Shown here: in pieces, positions 1 through 11,216 of the stretch
Layout: every line of letters starts with the position of its first letter
How positions within the stretch are numbered: the stretch's first letter is position 1
From: Cryptomeria japonica
Taxonomy: Eukaryota > Streptophyta > Pinopsida > Cupressales > Cupressaceae
Assembly: GCF_030272615.1 (NCBI RefSeq)
Contig: NC_081413.1
Span: forward strand, 163,401,080 to 163,465,079
DNA: 64,000 nt
Reading direction: 5' to 3'
Translations under genes and position numbers: made by a program
The notes under the pieces: model-generated
What the model saw: the letters and a program-made list of their open reading frames with translations, nothing else
What the model was told of the DNA's origin: nothing
The model's database searches: none

Positions 1-929
1 AGGTCTTGTGATGTTGTTAAGAAGGTTATTCAGATGACCTTGTTGAGGGACTTTGAGAGGCCTTGTATGCTACTAAGTTGATGGAGTTTTAGTCTCCATT
101 GAAAAAAAATTATCCACTTCACATGTTTCTCCCTTGAATATGGTGGTGAGGGAGGACAACATCCCTTCTCCCAAATCTATTGATTTGGATGAAGATGTTT
201 CTTGGACAACCGTCCAAACAAGGGGAGGTCTTCAAAACTTGTTTTACCTTTAATAATAAAAAAATTCCTATAAAGGGTTAGATCTAAGAAAGTAGGAAAA
301 GATGTTTGAATAAAGGGAATGCGGTTGTAGGTAGAATTTTGTCCAAGGGACAAATTCACTTCCACCATCTAATTTATGTTGTACAAATACTTGTGATAAG
401 AATTAAACCACTTGGAGATCAAGCAGACCAATGGAATAGGCTTGTACTTGATGTCAACATATGCATAAAATAATTCATGTTGAACATTAGAACAATATAT
501 TATGACAAAGGCCAAAAGTAAGTGTAAAATGAGAGGTGTGAGGTGTGTACAATTGTCCACTACATTTCGACCCAAAATTGACACATGTGAAATGCTTGAA
601 TTGTGCATGCTAAAGTAATGGTCACTCAATAATGTAATGAGTAAACAAAATCATGGATAGGTGATACAATGATTCGTCATGTTTTTTCTAAGTTTTGTTA
701 GGGCAACATCTATCAACTTACATGCACAAATCATTAATAGAACCTAAAATAAAAATATGTATTAACATAAAATCATATTCTTCATCAATTTGTATATTAA
801 TGAGCATAAAATTTATTTGTGTGAAAAGGCAACAAAATTTGAGGTTTGGCACTAGAAATGTTGTCATGAGGAAGTGAATGAGTTGGCATGCATGAAACCA
901 TAAAAATAGCACCAAGAATAAAAAAGTTG
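1..929. other. AT-rich stretch, no gene recognised
   Basis: No conserved domain, RNA gene or terminal repeat was recognised here. Frames on both strands are short and broken. It is probably decayed repeat DNA, but no family can be assigned. Confidence 0.5.
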
Positions 930-1250
930 TCACATGGTGTATAGGGTTGTCAAGGAGTTGTAATCAATGTAGCTCTCTTAATCTATACAAGCATGAGACC
1001 AAAAAGGAGGACATGGTGCATAGGTTTGTATAGGAGTAAAACTGAGGTGGCCCCTTCAATCTATGCAAACATGAGGTGAAAATAGAAATATAATGTGTTC
1101 AGTTGTCGAGAATTTGAAATTGTTGTGAAATCCTCAATCTACACAATCATTAAATCATGTAGGAGTTGAAAATGAGTTCACAACTCATAAGGTTGTCAAG
1201 GAGTTTGAAGTAGTGTGGCTCCCTACTATATGCATTTATGAACTCATGTA
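930..1250. repeat. Degenerate tandem repeat, about four units of ~80 bp
   Basis: Four diverged units begin near 946, 1022, 1100 and 1190. Each has a GTTGT-like start, GGAG, a CTC-rich middle and an ATCTA(T/C)-CAA..CAT end. The units are too diverged to be recent. No coding frame is kept across them. Confidence 0.5.
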
Positions 1251-1480
1251 AATTGAAATTGGGTAAAGGCTACAATATAGCCCCCTCAAAGAGAGTGCAT
1301 GTGAGAGGATAACATATAGTTGCCACGTGTGGCATGTTGGCACTAATGTGTAAATAAAATGATAATAGTGAGAAATATAATGCGATGGGACAAAAACTCC
1401 CCTATTTTCTCTTGTCGACGAGGATAAGTGTAAAGAGAAATTCAAAGTAGCCATGTGCAAAGTATCAACATAGAAAAGCA

Positions 1481-1590
1481 ATATGATAAATGGTGTGGAA
1501 TGTGTGCATTAAGCATATGATAAAAATGGTGTGAGATGTGATCATGATATGATAAAAATGGTGTGAGATGTGATCATGAGATAGCCATGT
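1481..1590. repeat. Short tandem repeat, ~36 bp unit
   Basis: The phrase ATATGATAAAAATGGTG followed by TGAGATGTGATCATG occurs twice almost exactly, and a weaker copy precedes it. It is a small local duplication with no gene. Confidence 0.55.
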
Positions 1591-1846
1591 AATGTGTCAT
1601 ATAAGGTATTTTCATACAAAAATAGCATAATAAGTGTGCATTAAATATACCATTGTGAAATAATCATGTTGACAAGTGTTTAAAAAGAATGTGTCCAATG
1701 TTACCTCTAGTTTGAGGACAAATGTGAGTAAAATTGAGATAACTTCATGCCAAGAAGAATCATGTAATTGCAATAAGATAAACATGTCATTTATAAAATG
1801 AGCTTGTAAAAATGACATATACATGGAGGCTAAGATAAAACCATGT

Positions 1847-2291
1847 TGTTGAAGTATGTAGCGGCGGGAGATAAATTCCTTGAGAGGTCGATGTTCATTA
1901 AGAATCGTCGCCCACTTTAAATAATGTTTATTTAATTATTAAGAGGACGTGTCTCTTAAGGTTGACTCAAGGAGGAGTCACCTCTATTAAAGAGACGTCT
2001 CTCTTCACATTTGAATAGTCCGCCTTGCCTCTATTGGAGGTTGACTATTCAAGAAGAGGTACGATCCACATATTTATACATAAGGTTGGCTCATTCACTT
2101 GGATCGAATACACACATTCAGTTCAATACAAGACAAGTAGGTCAATACATAGGCAGATTGAATATATAGTTGAACTACATTATCCAGAAATGTAGTGCTT
2201 GGAGGAGACGATAGCAGTATACCGTCTATGGTTGGGAAGGCAACATTGATCTATGTCATTGCCTGTGGTTAAACAATCTCACCCTTCAACA
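1847..2291 (+). repeat. 5' LTR of the SKIP35-carrying element
   Basis: This 445 bp sequence starts TGTTGAAG and ends CAACA. It recurs as a direct repeat at 4121-4550, with roughly one difference in ten bases by eye plus a short indel near the middle. It is followed at once by a plant primer binding site, TGGTATCAGAGC. The preceding bases CATGT resemble CATCT after the second copy, a plausible target duplication with one mismatch. Confidence 0.85.
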
Positions 2292-2303
2292 TGGTATCAG
2301 AGC
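2292..2303 (+). promoter_or_regulatory. Primer binding site, initiator Met tRNA type
   Basis: TGGTATCAGAGC directly follows the 5' LTR. This is the usual minus-strand priming site of plant Copia elements and fixes the plus orientation of the element. Confidence 0.85.
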
Positions 2304-2763
2304 AAGTTCCAATCCTGGCTTATACAACAATCGAATGGAAGTGTTGATACTCAAAATCGCCATGCTTATACCATTGGAGGTTTCAGTGTTGATTTGCGGT
2401 GGTATTGATGAGAATCGCCACCCTGATATTCGCCTTCACTGTTTGTATCAATATCGCCTCCTTCAAATAAAATTCAATCAAAGGTAGGCATATTCAGCTA
2501 CGTATCACCAAATACCATAAGAGGATTAAATCGCAGAAGTGAGAGGAATATCGGTCTTAAATTTGATCAAATGAAATGATCAATTGGAGTTTACAGTCAC
2601 TTAAGAAGGTCGATACCTCATCATGGGTGCATAGCAATTTTCGTTAAATGCATTGCACTTGATACCGTCTGCACAATATTATTCAATGTGGTATCGTTGA
2701 ATGGGAAGTTCAAGAGGGTGATACCTATATGAACCGCCACCAAATGTACTAAAGTATTTCAGA

Positions 2764-3290
2764 CAGGATAAAGTCGAGTTAGGCCGATCTTTCGAGAGTG
2801 TCGTAAGTTCACATGATTGGGCTCTTGCAAAAAGTCTAATTCCTTTAGCAGACACCCAGAGGTTGAATGATGCTTTGTGTATCACTTTGGATTCTATCTA
2901 GTTTTTATGTACCCAGCAGGAGCTTGTAGGTGTAACAACGTTGATCGAAAATATTATCAGAAGTGGGGCTCATGACTTTACTTGTACAGCTCTTAGAACA
3001 TCATTCCTTGCTTCCTATGTTTCAGCTTGTCGGAGTCGTACGATGAGCTTGGCAAACAGAGTCACCCTCATGGCCCAAAGGTTGGGAGAGCGCCTTCAGG
3101 AGTGCAATGGTGATGAGGTACTGAAGGCTGAGGTTGCTACAAAGCTACAAAGATTTACTGAATGGGCTCTCAAGTGCATTGGTTTCCGTTCTCGTGGTCA
3201 AGGGAGTGCTGACAGAGTAACACACAGTTCAGCCATTGAGATCCAACTACAACTATCAACTTTTAAAACATTTTTGGATCTTGGAGGAGT
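2764..3290 (+). pseudogene. SKIP35: Captured fragment of a SKIP35-like ankyrin-repeat gene
   Basis: One reading frame from about 2764 to 3290 matches, from memory, the N-terminal third of plant SKIP35 (SKP1-interacting partner 35, an ankyrin-repeat protein of the F-box/SCF network). Recognisable stretches in order are QDKVELGR, SSHDWALAKSLIPLAD, RLNDALCITLDSI, ALRTSFLASYVSACRSRTM, RLQECNGDEVLKAE, FTEWALKCIGFRSR and SAIEIQLQLS. The frame is broken once by TAG at 2899-2901, where the family usually has tryptophan. It is uninterrupted otherwise, so an mRNA-derived origin is possible. The family start codon and all ankyrin repeats are missing. The segment lies between two LTRs, so it is cargo of a retroelement and not a resident gene. 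A 32-codon open run from about 3299 in another frame was not identified. Confidence 0.8.
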
Positions 3291-3572
3291 TTCTTTTTTC
3301 GTCTAGATGAATTCGCCAATGAATGTGGCTATCACTATTTACAGGCTTGCAGCCATGGGACTGAGTTGGTGGTTGGAGACATCTCTTGAAGATGAAGAAC
3401 CCTTACAGATTGTCATTACAATCCGTTTCTTCGGAGAGGAGGAAATAGCATTCAATGGGAGTCTGACAAACCAATAGAGGCAACTTTGGACGAGGTCAAG
3501 AGGTTGATACTAGTACTTGAAGCCCTTACGGAGAGGGAGGCTTAGCATTGGTGATTTCTTGAGATGTACTTT

Positions 3573-3716
3573 AATGCATTTTTCTCTGTGAGAGAGAACT
3601 TTGAGGTGCAAGCCCTTGTTAATGCATTCTTCTCTGTGAGAGAGAAGTTTGAGGTGCAAGCCCTTGTTAATGCATTCTTCTCTACGAGAGGGAAGTTTGA
3701 AGTGAAAGCCCTTGTT
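3573..3716 (+). repeat. Three exact-length 48 bp tandem repeats
   Basis: Units at 3573-3620, 3621-3668 and 3669-3716 each run from AATGCATT to AAGCCCTTGTT. The length of 48 is a multiple of three, so the frame stays open through the array. The third unit is the most diverged. Confidence 0.85.
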
Positions 3717-4090
3717 CCATCCTCTGGGAGTAGGCATGGTGGATGTCATGTTGAGATTCCATGACAACATCACATTGAGAGACTCCATGACAACATCACG
3801 TTGAGAGACTTCATGATGAATTCCTTATACTTGTGTCTATCCACCCTCTGGGAGTAGTCATGGTGGACGTCATGTTGAGAGACTCCATGATGACATCACG
3901 TTGAGTGATTTTGTGATGAGCACTTGTGCACTTGTTTTCTTCCACTCATGGGAGTAGCTATGATGGACATCATGTTGAGTGACTCAATGATGATATCTCA
4001 TTGAGAGACTCCGTGATAAACCTTTTTTTTTTTACTAATGGATGTAGCCATTGTGAATGTCATGTTGAGAGACTCCATGACATGAGTATC
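3717..4090 (+). repeat. ~120 bp diverged tandem repeat before the 3' LTR
   Basis: About three and a half units share a GGGAGTAG..ATGGTGGA..TCATGTTGAGAGACTCCATGA pattern (split here by variable bases), beginning near 3720, 3845, 3948 and 4035. Tandem arrays upstream of the 3' LTR are common in plant retroelements. No coding role is apparent. Confidence 0.65.
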
Positions 4091-4120
4091 TGAGAAGATA
4101 TCTCCCTAGCTAAGAGGGAG

Positions 4121-4550
4121 TGTTGAAGTATGTAGCGGCGGGAGATATATTCCTTGAGAGACCAATGCTCATTAAAAATCGCCACCCACTTTAAATAATG
4201 TTTATTTAATTATTAAGAGGACGTATTTCTTAAGGCTGACTCAAGGAGGAGTCACCTCTATTAAAGAGACATCTCTCTTCACATTTGAATAGTCGCCGAC
4301 CGACTATTCAAGAAGGGGTATGATCAACATATTTATATATAAGGCTGGCTCATTCACTTGGATTGAATACACACATTCACTTCAATACAAGACAAGCAAG
4401 TCGATACATAGGCAGATTGAATATACAATTAATCTACATTGGCCAGAAATGTAGTGCTCGGGAGAGACAATAGCAATATATCGTCTATGGTTGGGAAGGC
4501 TTCAATGATCTATGTCATTGCCTGTGGTTAAATGAGCTCACCCTTAAACA
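4121..4550 (+). repeat. 3' LTR of the SKIP35-carrying element
   Basis: This is the direct copy of 1847-2291, starting TGTTGAAG and ending AAACA. It is 15 bases shorter, mostly from loss around the GTCCGCCTTGCC-like part of the first copy. It is preceded by a purine tract. Confidence 0.85.
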
Positions 4551-5310
4551 CATCTAAGTACCATTAGAAAGATGTCACTAGTAGTGATATCAATATGTAA
4601 TAGAAATGAAAAATACAAAACATGTAGAGTTTAAGCATATGAAGCATGGAGTAATTATAATGGTCTCTGAAGGGAGGCTTAGAAGATAATGTCTAGATGC
4701 CCCCAAGTGGGGTAGGCAAGCAAGGTGGTTTGTGAAAATGGCAATTTCCACATTAAGTGTCAAAGAGACAAAAAACTTGTACTAGCATAGATATATTAAA
4801 TGCTTGTCTAAAATATTTCAAAATATATCAATCTCAAGGCAACTATATTATTAAGTTTTTATATTGATGTATATACAATGGGTATAATAAGTGTTTGATG
4901 TGTAGTTGACTATCAAATTTATATTAAGGGTTTTGTTATTTGTTCTCTCCATTAAAACTCCCCCTTGCGACCATTTATAATGAAGGTGATATAAGATACG
5001 TACAAACAACAAGGTGCAAGAAAGGGGCCAAATAATATCATCAATCAAGGGGTAAGAGTAGCACAATTGTGGCTCAATCAAAAAGGCCAAACATGTTGTG
5101 CAAAAAGAAAGAGATGATCAATGAGGAGAACAATGGCAACACAAGGAAAAGTCAATCATAAAATCACAAAGTAAAGGAAAAATATTTTCTTGTTAGCATG
5201 AATAAAGGTCCATTACAAACATTTCATTATTTTGTGCAATCTCGATTCCATAGAGAAAATGCAAAGAAAAGAAAAATACTTAAAAGGAGGTCATGCAACA
5301 AAATAATTAT
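4551..5310. other. AT-rich stretch, nothing recognised
   Basis: No protein domain, LTR boundary or RNA gene was seen. The only open frames are short and lack any recognisable motif. Confidence 0.5.
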
Positions 5311-5608
5311 GCGTCATCTACATACTATATATAAACATTAAGGTGAAGAAATAAGAAATAAAAATGAAAACATGTGGAAAATATCATATAAATGAAAGTT
5401 GATCAACCCATGTAATGAGTATATCCATCACAATCCAAAAGGTCATCATATTGAGGTGACTGTGCATCATTTGCATACTAGCTATGAACATTAAGGTGAA
5501 GAAAGAAAAAAGAAAAGGAAAACATGTGAAAAATATCATATAAATGAAATTCCATCAAATAATATAATGAGTATATCCATCATCATTCAATAGGTCATCA
5601 TATTCCCT
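5311..5608. repeat. Direct tandem duplication, 151 bp unit
   Basis: The copy at 5311-5461 and the copy from 5462 share GCATACTA..AACATTAAGGTGAAGAAA, ATATCATATAAATGAAA and TAATGAGTATATCCATCA in the same order. Confidence 0.7.
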
Positions 5609-5868
5609 TTATTCACCACAAAATCTACAAAACCAACCACTTGATAACTATTCTTGTAATGGGCTTGAATTATAATGTAAGGTTGGCCCCTTGGTAAATG
5701 AAAAACAATTTTGAATTTTGATGTTAGCAGTCATGCTTGTTTTTGTTGTGTTTCTTTTATTACCACATTATGTGCCTCGTCTTGCATTTCAACTGTGGCT
5801 TTCCATTGGATTTCTAGTTCCTTGATTATCGCATTAGTAAATTTGGGTATAACTATATATCCTTCTTT

Positions 5869-6070
5869 TGTTTGCGTCATTTTGATGTTATTTTTAAATA
5901 TATTCATGTTTGTTAAATCCAAGGTCTTATTTTGTTCCAACTATTCTATTTATCTTGTCGATCTTTTATTGTTTGTGTCATTTCGATGTTATTTTTAAAT
6001 ATATTCATGTTTGTTAAATCCAAGGTCTTATTTTGTTCCAACTATTATACTTATCTTGTCGATCTTTTAA
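5869..6070. repeat. Recent tandem duplication, 101 bp unit
   Basis: Copies starting at 5869 and 5970 are nearly identical. Both contain GATGTTATTTTTAAATATAT and CCAAGGTCTTATTTTGTTCC, so this duplication is much younger than most repeats around it. Confidence 0.85.
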
Positions 6071-6211
6071 GCATTTGAACACATCGTAAAGAACAACATT
6101 TCTCTCATGTAGCAGCTCCTTTGGCTTAGGCATAAATGTGTCAATGGTAAAACTAGCATGCTTCAAGAAGAGGTCATATGCATTCACTGATAATATGTCA
6201 ACTTTCATCAT
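6014..6211 (-). pseudogene. Unrecognised open frame, possibly a transposon remnant
   Basis: A 65-residue minus-strand frame reads like a piece of a real soluble protein (charged, with LLHERNVVLYDVFKCLKDRQD). It stops at the 101 bp duplication, and the frame at 5731-5940 on the same strand may belong to it. I do not recognise the family. Low codon count and nearby duplications favour a decayed repeat. Confidence 0.25.
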
Positions 6212-6700
6212 TGATATATTTTACACTGTATGATGGAAGGATTACTTGATGCTATTCTATCCATGATTGACCAAGAATGATGATAAACCCTACAAAAGTT
6301 GGAAGTGTGAACAAGCATGGGTTCTTCATTCAATTATTGGTTTCAAGATGAGACAATCTATAGTGTCTTGCACAATGCTAATAGAGTATTTTAAAGCCAC
6401 TCTAGAATGTGCATACTTTTCTTATTCCAAATGATGGCTAAACAAATCTCTCTAATTAAAAGATTAAAATAGCATCCTAAATCAACCATAATTCCTTTAA
6501 TGTGTTGATATGATGCCTCCTTTAACCTATAGTTTTACCAATGGTTTCATAATTAGAAATTTTGTCGTGAAAAAGCATAATGGATTTGGAATAAAGATCA
6601 TTAAATCAATTGTTAATTACTCCTATAAATGCATAATAAGATGTTAAAGATGTATTATTGAAATCCCTTGTCTCTTTCTCTTCAACAATAGGGCAACGAC

Positions 6701-6890
6701 TATTCTCCATACAAAACACCCGCTCAAAAACACAAATTTGTATAACATGATTGTTTTTCAGCAAATTTTTACCATTTTTACAACATTGAGAAGCAAATTA
6801 AGAGGATCAAACTAGTAGAAATTGCATAACAATCCATTGTGATTTGCAGATTTTGTGTTTTTGATCAAGTGTTGTTTTGTATGGAGAATA
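6701..6890. repeat. Inverted-repeat (foldback) element, ~190 bp
   Basis: The left arm (6701-6740) begins TATTCTCCATACAAAACA. It is matched on the opposite strand by the right arm (6847-6890), which ends TGTTTTGTATGGAGAATA. A CAAAAACACAAA core pairs further in. Size and arms suit a MITE-like foldback. No convincing target duplication is visible. Confidence 0.55.
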
Positions 6891-7247
6891 GATGGCTCCC
6901 AACAATAGTACCCACATGATTGTATTGTGGAAAGGGAATTGTTATCCCTTCATTTATCCCTTCCACATATATCACATTATTATCAACCACCTCTTGCATT
7001 TTATTCTTCAAAAGAATACAACATTGTGTAGCATGACCATTAACTACAATATTAAAAGAAAAAAAACATTACAATAAAACCTTTACAGTCTTAAGCGTGT
7101 ACTCTACTAGATTGTTAAGTTATCATGTTTCCTCTTACAAAATTTTAGGATATCAAAACTAGGGGATTGTGAAGCCTTGTTATTTTTTGATACATTTGAG
7201 GTTTGATAGTGATGGCATATAAAGGTACTTGCCCATTATTGACATGA

Positions 7248-7453
7248 TTTATATTGGACCTAACAACTTGCTTATAAGGTGAAACTCCACTACCCTTTTT
7301 GAAAGAATGTCAATTAATATTTTGAAGGATAAGATAAAGGAGATGAAGTGTTTATATTGGGCCTAACAACTTGCTTATAAGGTGAAACTTTGCTACCCTT
7401 TTTGAAAGAATGTCAATTAATATTTTGAAAGATAAGATAAAGGAGGTGAAGTG
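7248..7453. repeat. Tandem duplication, 103 bp unit
   Basis: The copy at 7248-7350 and the copy at 7351-7453 share CTAACAACTTGCTTATAAGG and GAAAGAATGTCAATTAATAT with only a few differences. Confidence 0.85.
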
Positions 7454-7881
7454 TTTGATGAGGCATATATTCAAATGTTAGTCTCTAATAATGTTAGAAC
7501 ATAATCCCAAATGCTTACACACAAATTGGAGAATATAGCATAAAGATTGAAAAGAATTAACTTTGATTGCAAGGAGCAAGTTATTAATGAATAAACATCG
7601 TGTCCCATCATCTTGACAATTGACAATGCACCTTAGAGAGAAAGGATTGAAATTCTAAAACAAAGTCATTAACCCTTGCATTATTTTGTTGCTTGCATTG
7701 AACCAAATATGAAAAAGTAAATTTTAAACCAATGCTCACTTAAAAATAATGGACAAAAGAATCGACTAGTTCAAAAAAAACGATGGATTAGACCATGTGA
7801 CTATTATAATGTTTTAATGTACACAAGAATAATTTGGCCAGCAATCCATGATTTCAAATTAAGTCCAAACAAGTGGCATTC

Positions 7882-8154
7882 TATTACAATATTTAATTAT
7901 ATTTTAGTCACCTATATTTAGTTCCTTGTTTAATGGTCATTTAACTTTTTAGTTAATTAGCTTTTAAGCTTTATTTAGCTTTTTCTTTTTAGTTAATTAG
8001 ATTTTAAGCTTTATTTAGCGTCTAACTTTTTAGTAGTTCACTTTAAATGACTTGTTCTTAATTTAGAATGTTGTCTTGTAATCTCTATATATACGCTTGT
8101 ATATTGTTGAATAGATTATCCGATTATTGAATCATTCATTCAATTTATTTTTCA
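7882..8154 (+). repeat. LTR 1 of the tandem LTR array
   Basis: This 273 bp repeat runs from TATTACAATATTTAATTA to TTATTTTTCA and is followed by TGGTATCAGAGC at 8155-8166. Inside it TTTTTAGTTAATTAG and TTTTAAGCTTTATTTAGC occur twice in tandem. It recurs at 9879 and 11881. A TA instead of TG start is seen in all three copies. Confidence 0.8.
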
Positions 8155-9061
8155 TGGTATCAGAGCAGGTCGATGAGATTCTTTAAAGTTTGGCAAAAAT
8201 TTTAATAAAAATTTATGGCCTTCTTTCTGGAATATTTTCTAGATTTTTTTTACTCTTTTTTTATTAAAAAAAAAACGATTTTGCTTTTTTGAAGGCTTTT
8301 TGAGGGTTTCGAGGGTTTCTGGTTTGTGAGCGAATTTCTTTGTGCTACACAACAATTCATGTTTTTTTTTTAGAGTTCTAGAGATTTTCAGGTTTCCAGC
8401 TTGGAGGTTTTTTTTTGCAGATTGAAAATTTTCCTAGGGTTTCTGCAATTTTCGACTAGAGTTTTAACCCTTCAATTCGAGTCAAAATTTTATTCTGGTT
8501 ACAAATTCTTGGGTGGGTTTTTCGAGACCTCAACTAGGTCGTCATCAGATTTTTTTTGGGTGCATCGGTTTTTGTGCCTCGATTTTTGAGCCATCAGATC
8601 TGCATTAAGATTTCAGATTCTTGGTGGGTTTTCTGAGAGCTTTTTTGGGTTGGTCTCAGATTTTTCTGGGTGCCTCATTTTTTGTGCCTCGAATTTTGTG
8701 TCAACGAATTTGCCTTGGAATTTAAAAACAGTCAACGATTTCTGCTAATTCTGTGGATGTCGGGAATTTTGGTGTCTTCTAAGCGTCGTTTATGTTGAAC
8801 ATCCAACCTTGGGGTATTTTTTTATTTTCTGCAAATTATTTTTTATTTTTTTTTTTATTTTCAAGAAAAATTTCAAGTTTTAAGTTTGCAAAAAATTTCA
8901 ATTTTTGGGTTTCTTCCAAACCTCGAAATTTGCACCTTCGAATTCTCCTCTAGGGTTTCAGTTTTTTCAGTAGCTACTTCTATTCTGAATTTTTTTTTTA
9001 AATCAGATTCTTCTGTCTCTTGCTTCCAGTCGATTGACCTCGTTTGACCTCGATTTCTGTG

Positions 9062-9178
9062 ATGGCATCTTTGACCAACATCCTGTTGGAACACGGTCAG
9101 AAGTTTAGTAGCCTCAACTACAACACATGGAAACAGTGCATGTTCACGATATCTGAATACCATTACCTTTATCAGATT
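9062..9178 (+). pseudogene. Truncated Copia gag start, first interior
   Basis: An ATG opens MASLTNILLEHGQKF followed by NYNTWKQCMFTI, the usual beginning of plant Copia gag (UBN2-type). After about 39 residues the match stops and low-complexity T-rich sequence follows, so this is a deletion remnant and cannot make a capsid. Confidence 0.6.
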
Positions 9179-9878
9179 GATTTAGGCCAGACCTCGTCTT
9201 ACAGGTCCCAAGGTTTTCACGATTTTTTCCTGAAAATTTGTCTGTCGGTTTTCTGATTTTTTCCACAAAAAATCATGGGAGGGTTTTCACATTTTTTTTC
9301 TTCAAAAATTGTTCGCAGGGTTTAGAATTTTTTCCTTAAAAATTATTATCTATCATCTACAAAAAGCTTGCGTGGGTTTTCTGATTTTTCACCATTAAAA
9401 ACCATGGGAGGGTTTTGGTTGATTTTTTCCTCAAAAATCAAGGTTTTACTATGTGATGTCTGATATTTTACCACATGATGTTGTCTGGTGTTTTTCCACG
9501 TGATGTCTGATGTTTTACCGCATGATATTTGGTGTCTTATCACGTGATGTTTTGGGTCTTGCCATGCGAAGTTTCAGGGTTTTGTTTGATTTTTTCCTCA
9601 ACAATCGATTTAGGGTTTTTTACCATTTTTTCCACAAAAATAATAATTTGTATCTTCAATTTTGGAGGTTTTGCCGATTTTCCTCAAAATCATAGTTTTG
9701 GGTTTCAGTTTGGTTACCCAATGTCAAGTTGGATGGATTTTGACATTCTTGGTCATTAACACTTTTCAGATCCAAGGAGGGTCTCCACTATAGCAGAGTG
9801 TTCTTTTCATTTGTGATCAAAAGACCTGCAGTGTCTTTTGTAGGGTAGTTAGTAGATTGAATGACCATTAAGGGAAAG

Positions 9879-10144
9879 TATTAGAATATTTAATTATATT
9901 TTAATCACATATATTGAGTTCCTTGTTTAATGGTCATTTAGCTTTTTAGTTAATTAGCTTTTAAGCTTTATTTAGCATTTAGCATTTAGCTTTTTCTTTT
10001 TAGTTAATTAGATTTTAAGCTTTATTTAGCGTTTAGCTTTTTAGTAGTTCACTTTAAACAACTTGTTCTTAATTTAGAACATTGTCTTGTAATCTTTATA
10101 TATACGCTTGTATATTGTTGAATAGATTATCAAATTATTTTTCA
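9879..10144 (+). repeat. LTR 2 (shared) of the tandem LTR array
   Basis: This 266 bp copy starts TATTAGAATATTTAATTA and is followed by TGGTATCAATGCGG, a mutated primer site. It serves both as the 3' LTR of the left interior and the 5' LTR of the right interior. Confidence 0.8.
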
Positions 10145-11095
10145 TGGTATCAATGCGGATCGATGGGATTCTTTAAAGTTTAGCGAATCTTTTAATTAAA
10201 ATTCATGGCCTTCTTTCTGGAATATTTTCCAGATTTTTTTTATTGCTTTTTTATACAAAAACGATTTTGCTTTTTTGAGGGTTTCGAGGGTTTCTTGTTC
10301 GTGGGTGAATTTATTTGTGTTGGGCAGCAATTCATGTTTTTTTTAGGGTTCTGCAGATTTTCGGGCCTGCACCTGGAGGTTTTTTTTTTGCAAATTGAAA
10401 ATTTTCCTAGGGTTTTTGCAATTTTCGACTAGGGTTTTGATCGTTCATTTCAAGTCGAAATTGTATTTTGGTTGCAAATTCTTGGGTGGGTTTTTCGAGA
10501 CCTCAACTGGGTCATCGTTAGATTTTTCTAGGTGCATTGTTTTCTGTCCCTCGATTTTTGAGTCGTCAAATCTGCATTCTGATTTCAGATTCATGGTGGG
10601 TTTTTCGAAAGTTTTTTTGGGTTGGTCTCAAATTTTTTTGGGTGCCTCGTTTTCCATGCCTCAAATTTTGTGCCAGCGAATTTACCTTGGAATTTTAAAA
10701 CAATCAGTGATTTCTATTAATTTTGTGGACATCGGGAATTTTGGTGTCTTCTAGGCGCCTTTTATGTTTGTACATCCGACCTAGCGTTTCTGCCCCTATT
10801 TTTTTTGTGTTTCATCAATATTTTTCTATTAATTTAACAAAAAAAAATCGGAGTTATATTTTTATTTTTTGCAAATTATTTTTATTTTCTGATTAATTTT
10901 TCAAGAAAAAAATCAGGTTTTAAGTTTGCAGAAAATTTCAATTTATGGGTTTCTTCCAAACCTCGAAATTCGTGCCAAAAATCTCCTCCAGGGTTTCAGA
11001 TTTTTTGTGCAACTGCTTCTATTCTGATTTTTGAATCAGATTCTTCTGTCTTATGCTTTCACTAAGTTGACCTCATTCAACTTCCATTTTTGTGA

Positions 11096-11216
11096 TGGCA
11101 TCTTTGACCAACAACATGTTGGAACATAGTCAAAAGTTCAACAACTGCCACAACACCTGGAAACAGTGCATGTTCACGATATCTTAATATCGTTACCTTT
11201 ATCAGATTGATTTAGG
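11096..11216 (+). pseudogene. Truncated Copia gag start, second interior
   Basis: The same gag beginning as at 9062 is present but more decayed, with a TAA soon after the CMFTIS motif. The surrounding leader is collinear with the first interior. Confidence 0.55.

Larger units (their letters stand above)
1847..4550 (+). mobile_element. Non-autonomous LTR retrotransposon carrying a host gene fragment
   Basis: Two direct LTRs (1847-2291 and 4121-4550) enclose about 1.83 kb. The interior begins with TGGTATCAGAGC, the primer site matching initiator methionine tRNA that is typical of plant Copia elements. It ends in a purine run, AAGAGGGAG, next to the second LTR. No gag, protease, integrase or reverse transcriptase was found. 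The recognisable cargo is a broken SKIP35-like segment, then two kinds of tandem repeat. The element must have been mobilised by proteins supplied in trans. LTR divergence says the insertion is old. Confidence 0.8.

Noticed and set aside
2679-2885. Minus-strand 68-codon frame
   Set aside because: It is antisense to the SKIP35-like segment, whose plus-strand reading matches a known family.
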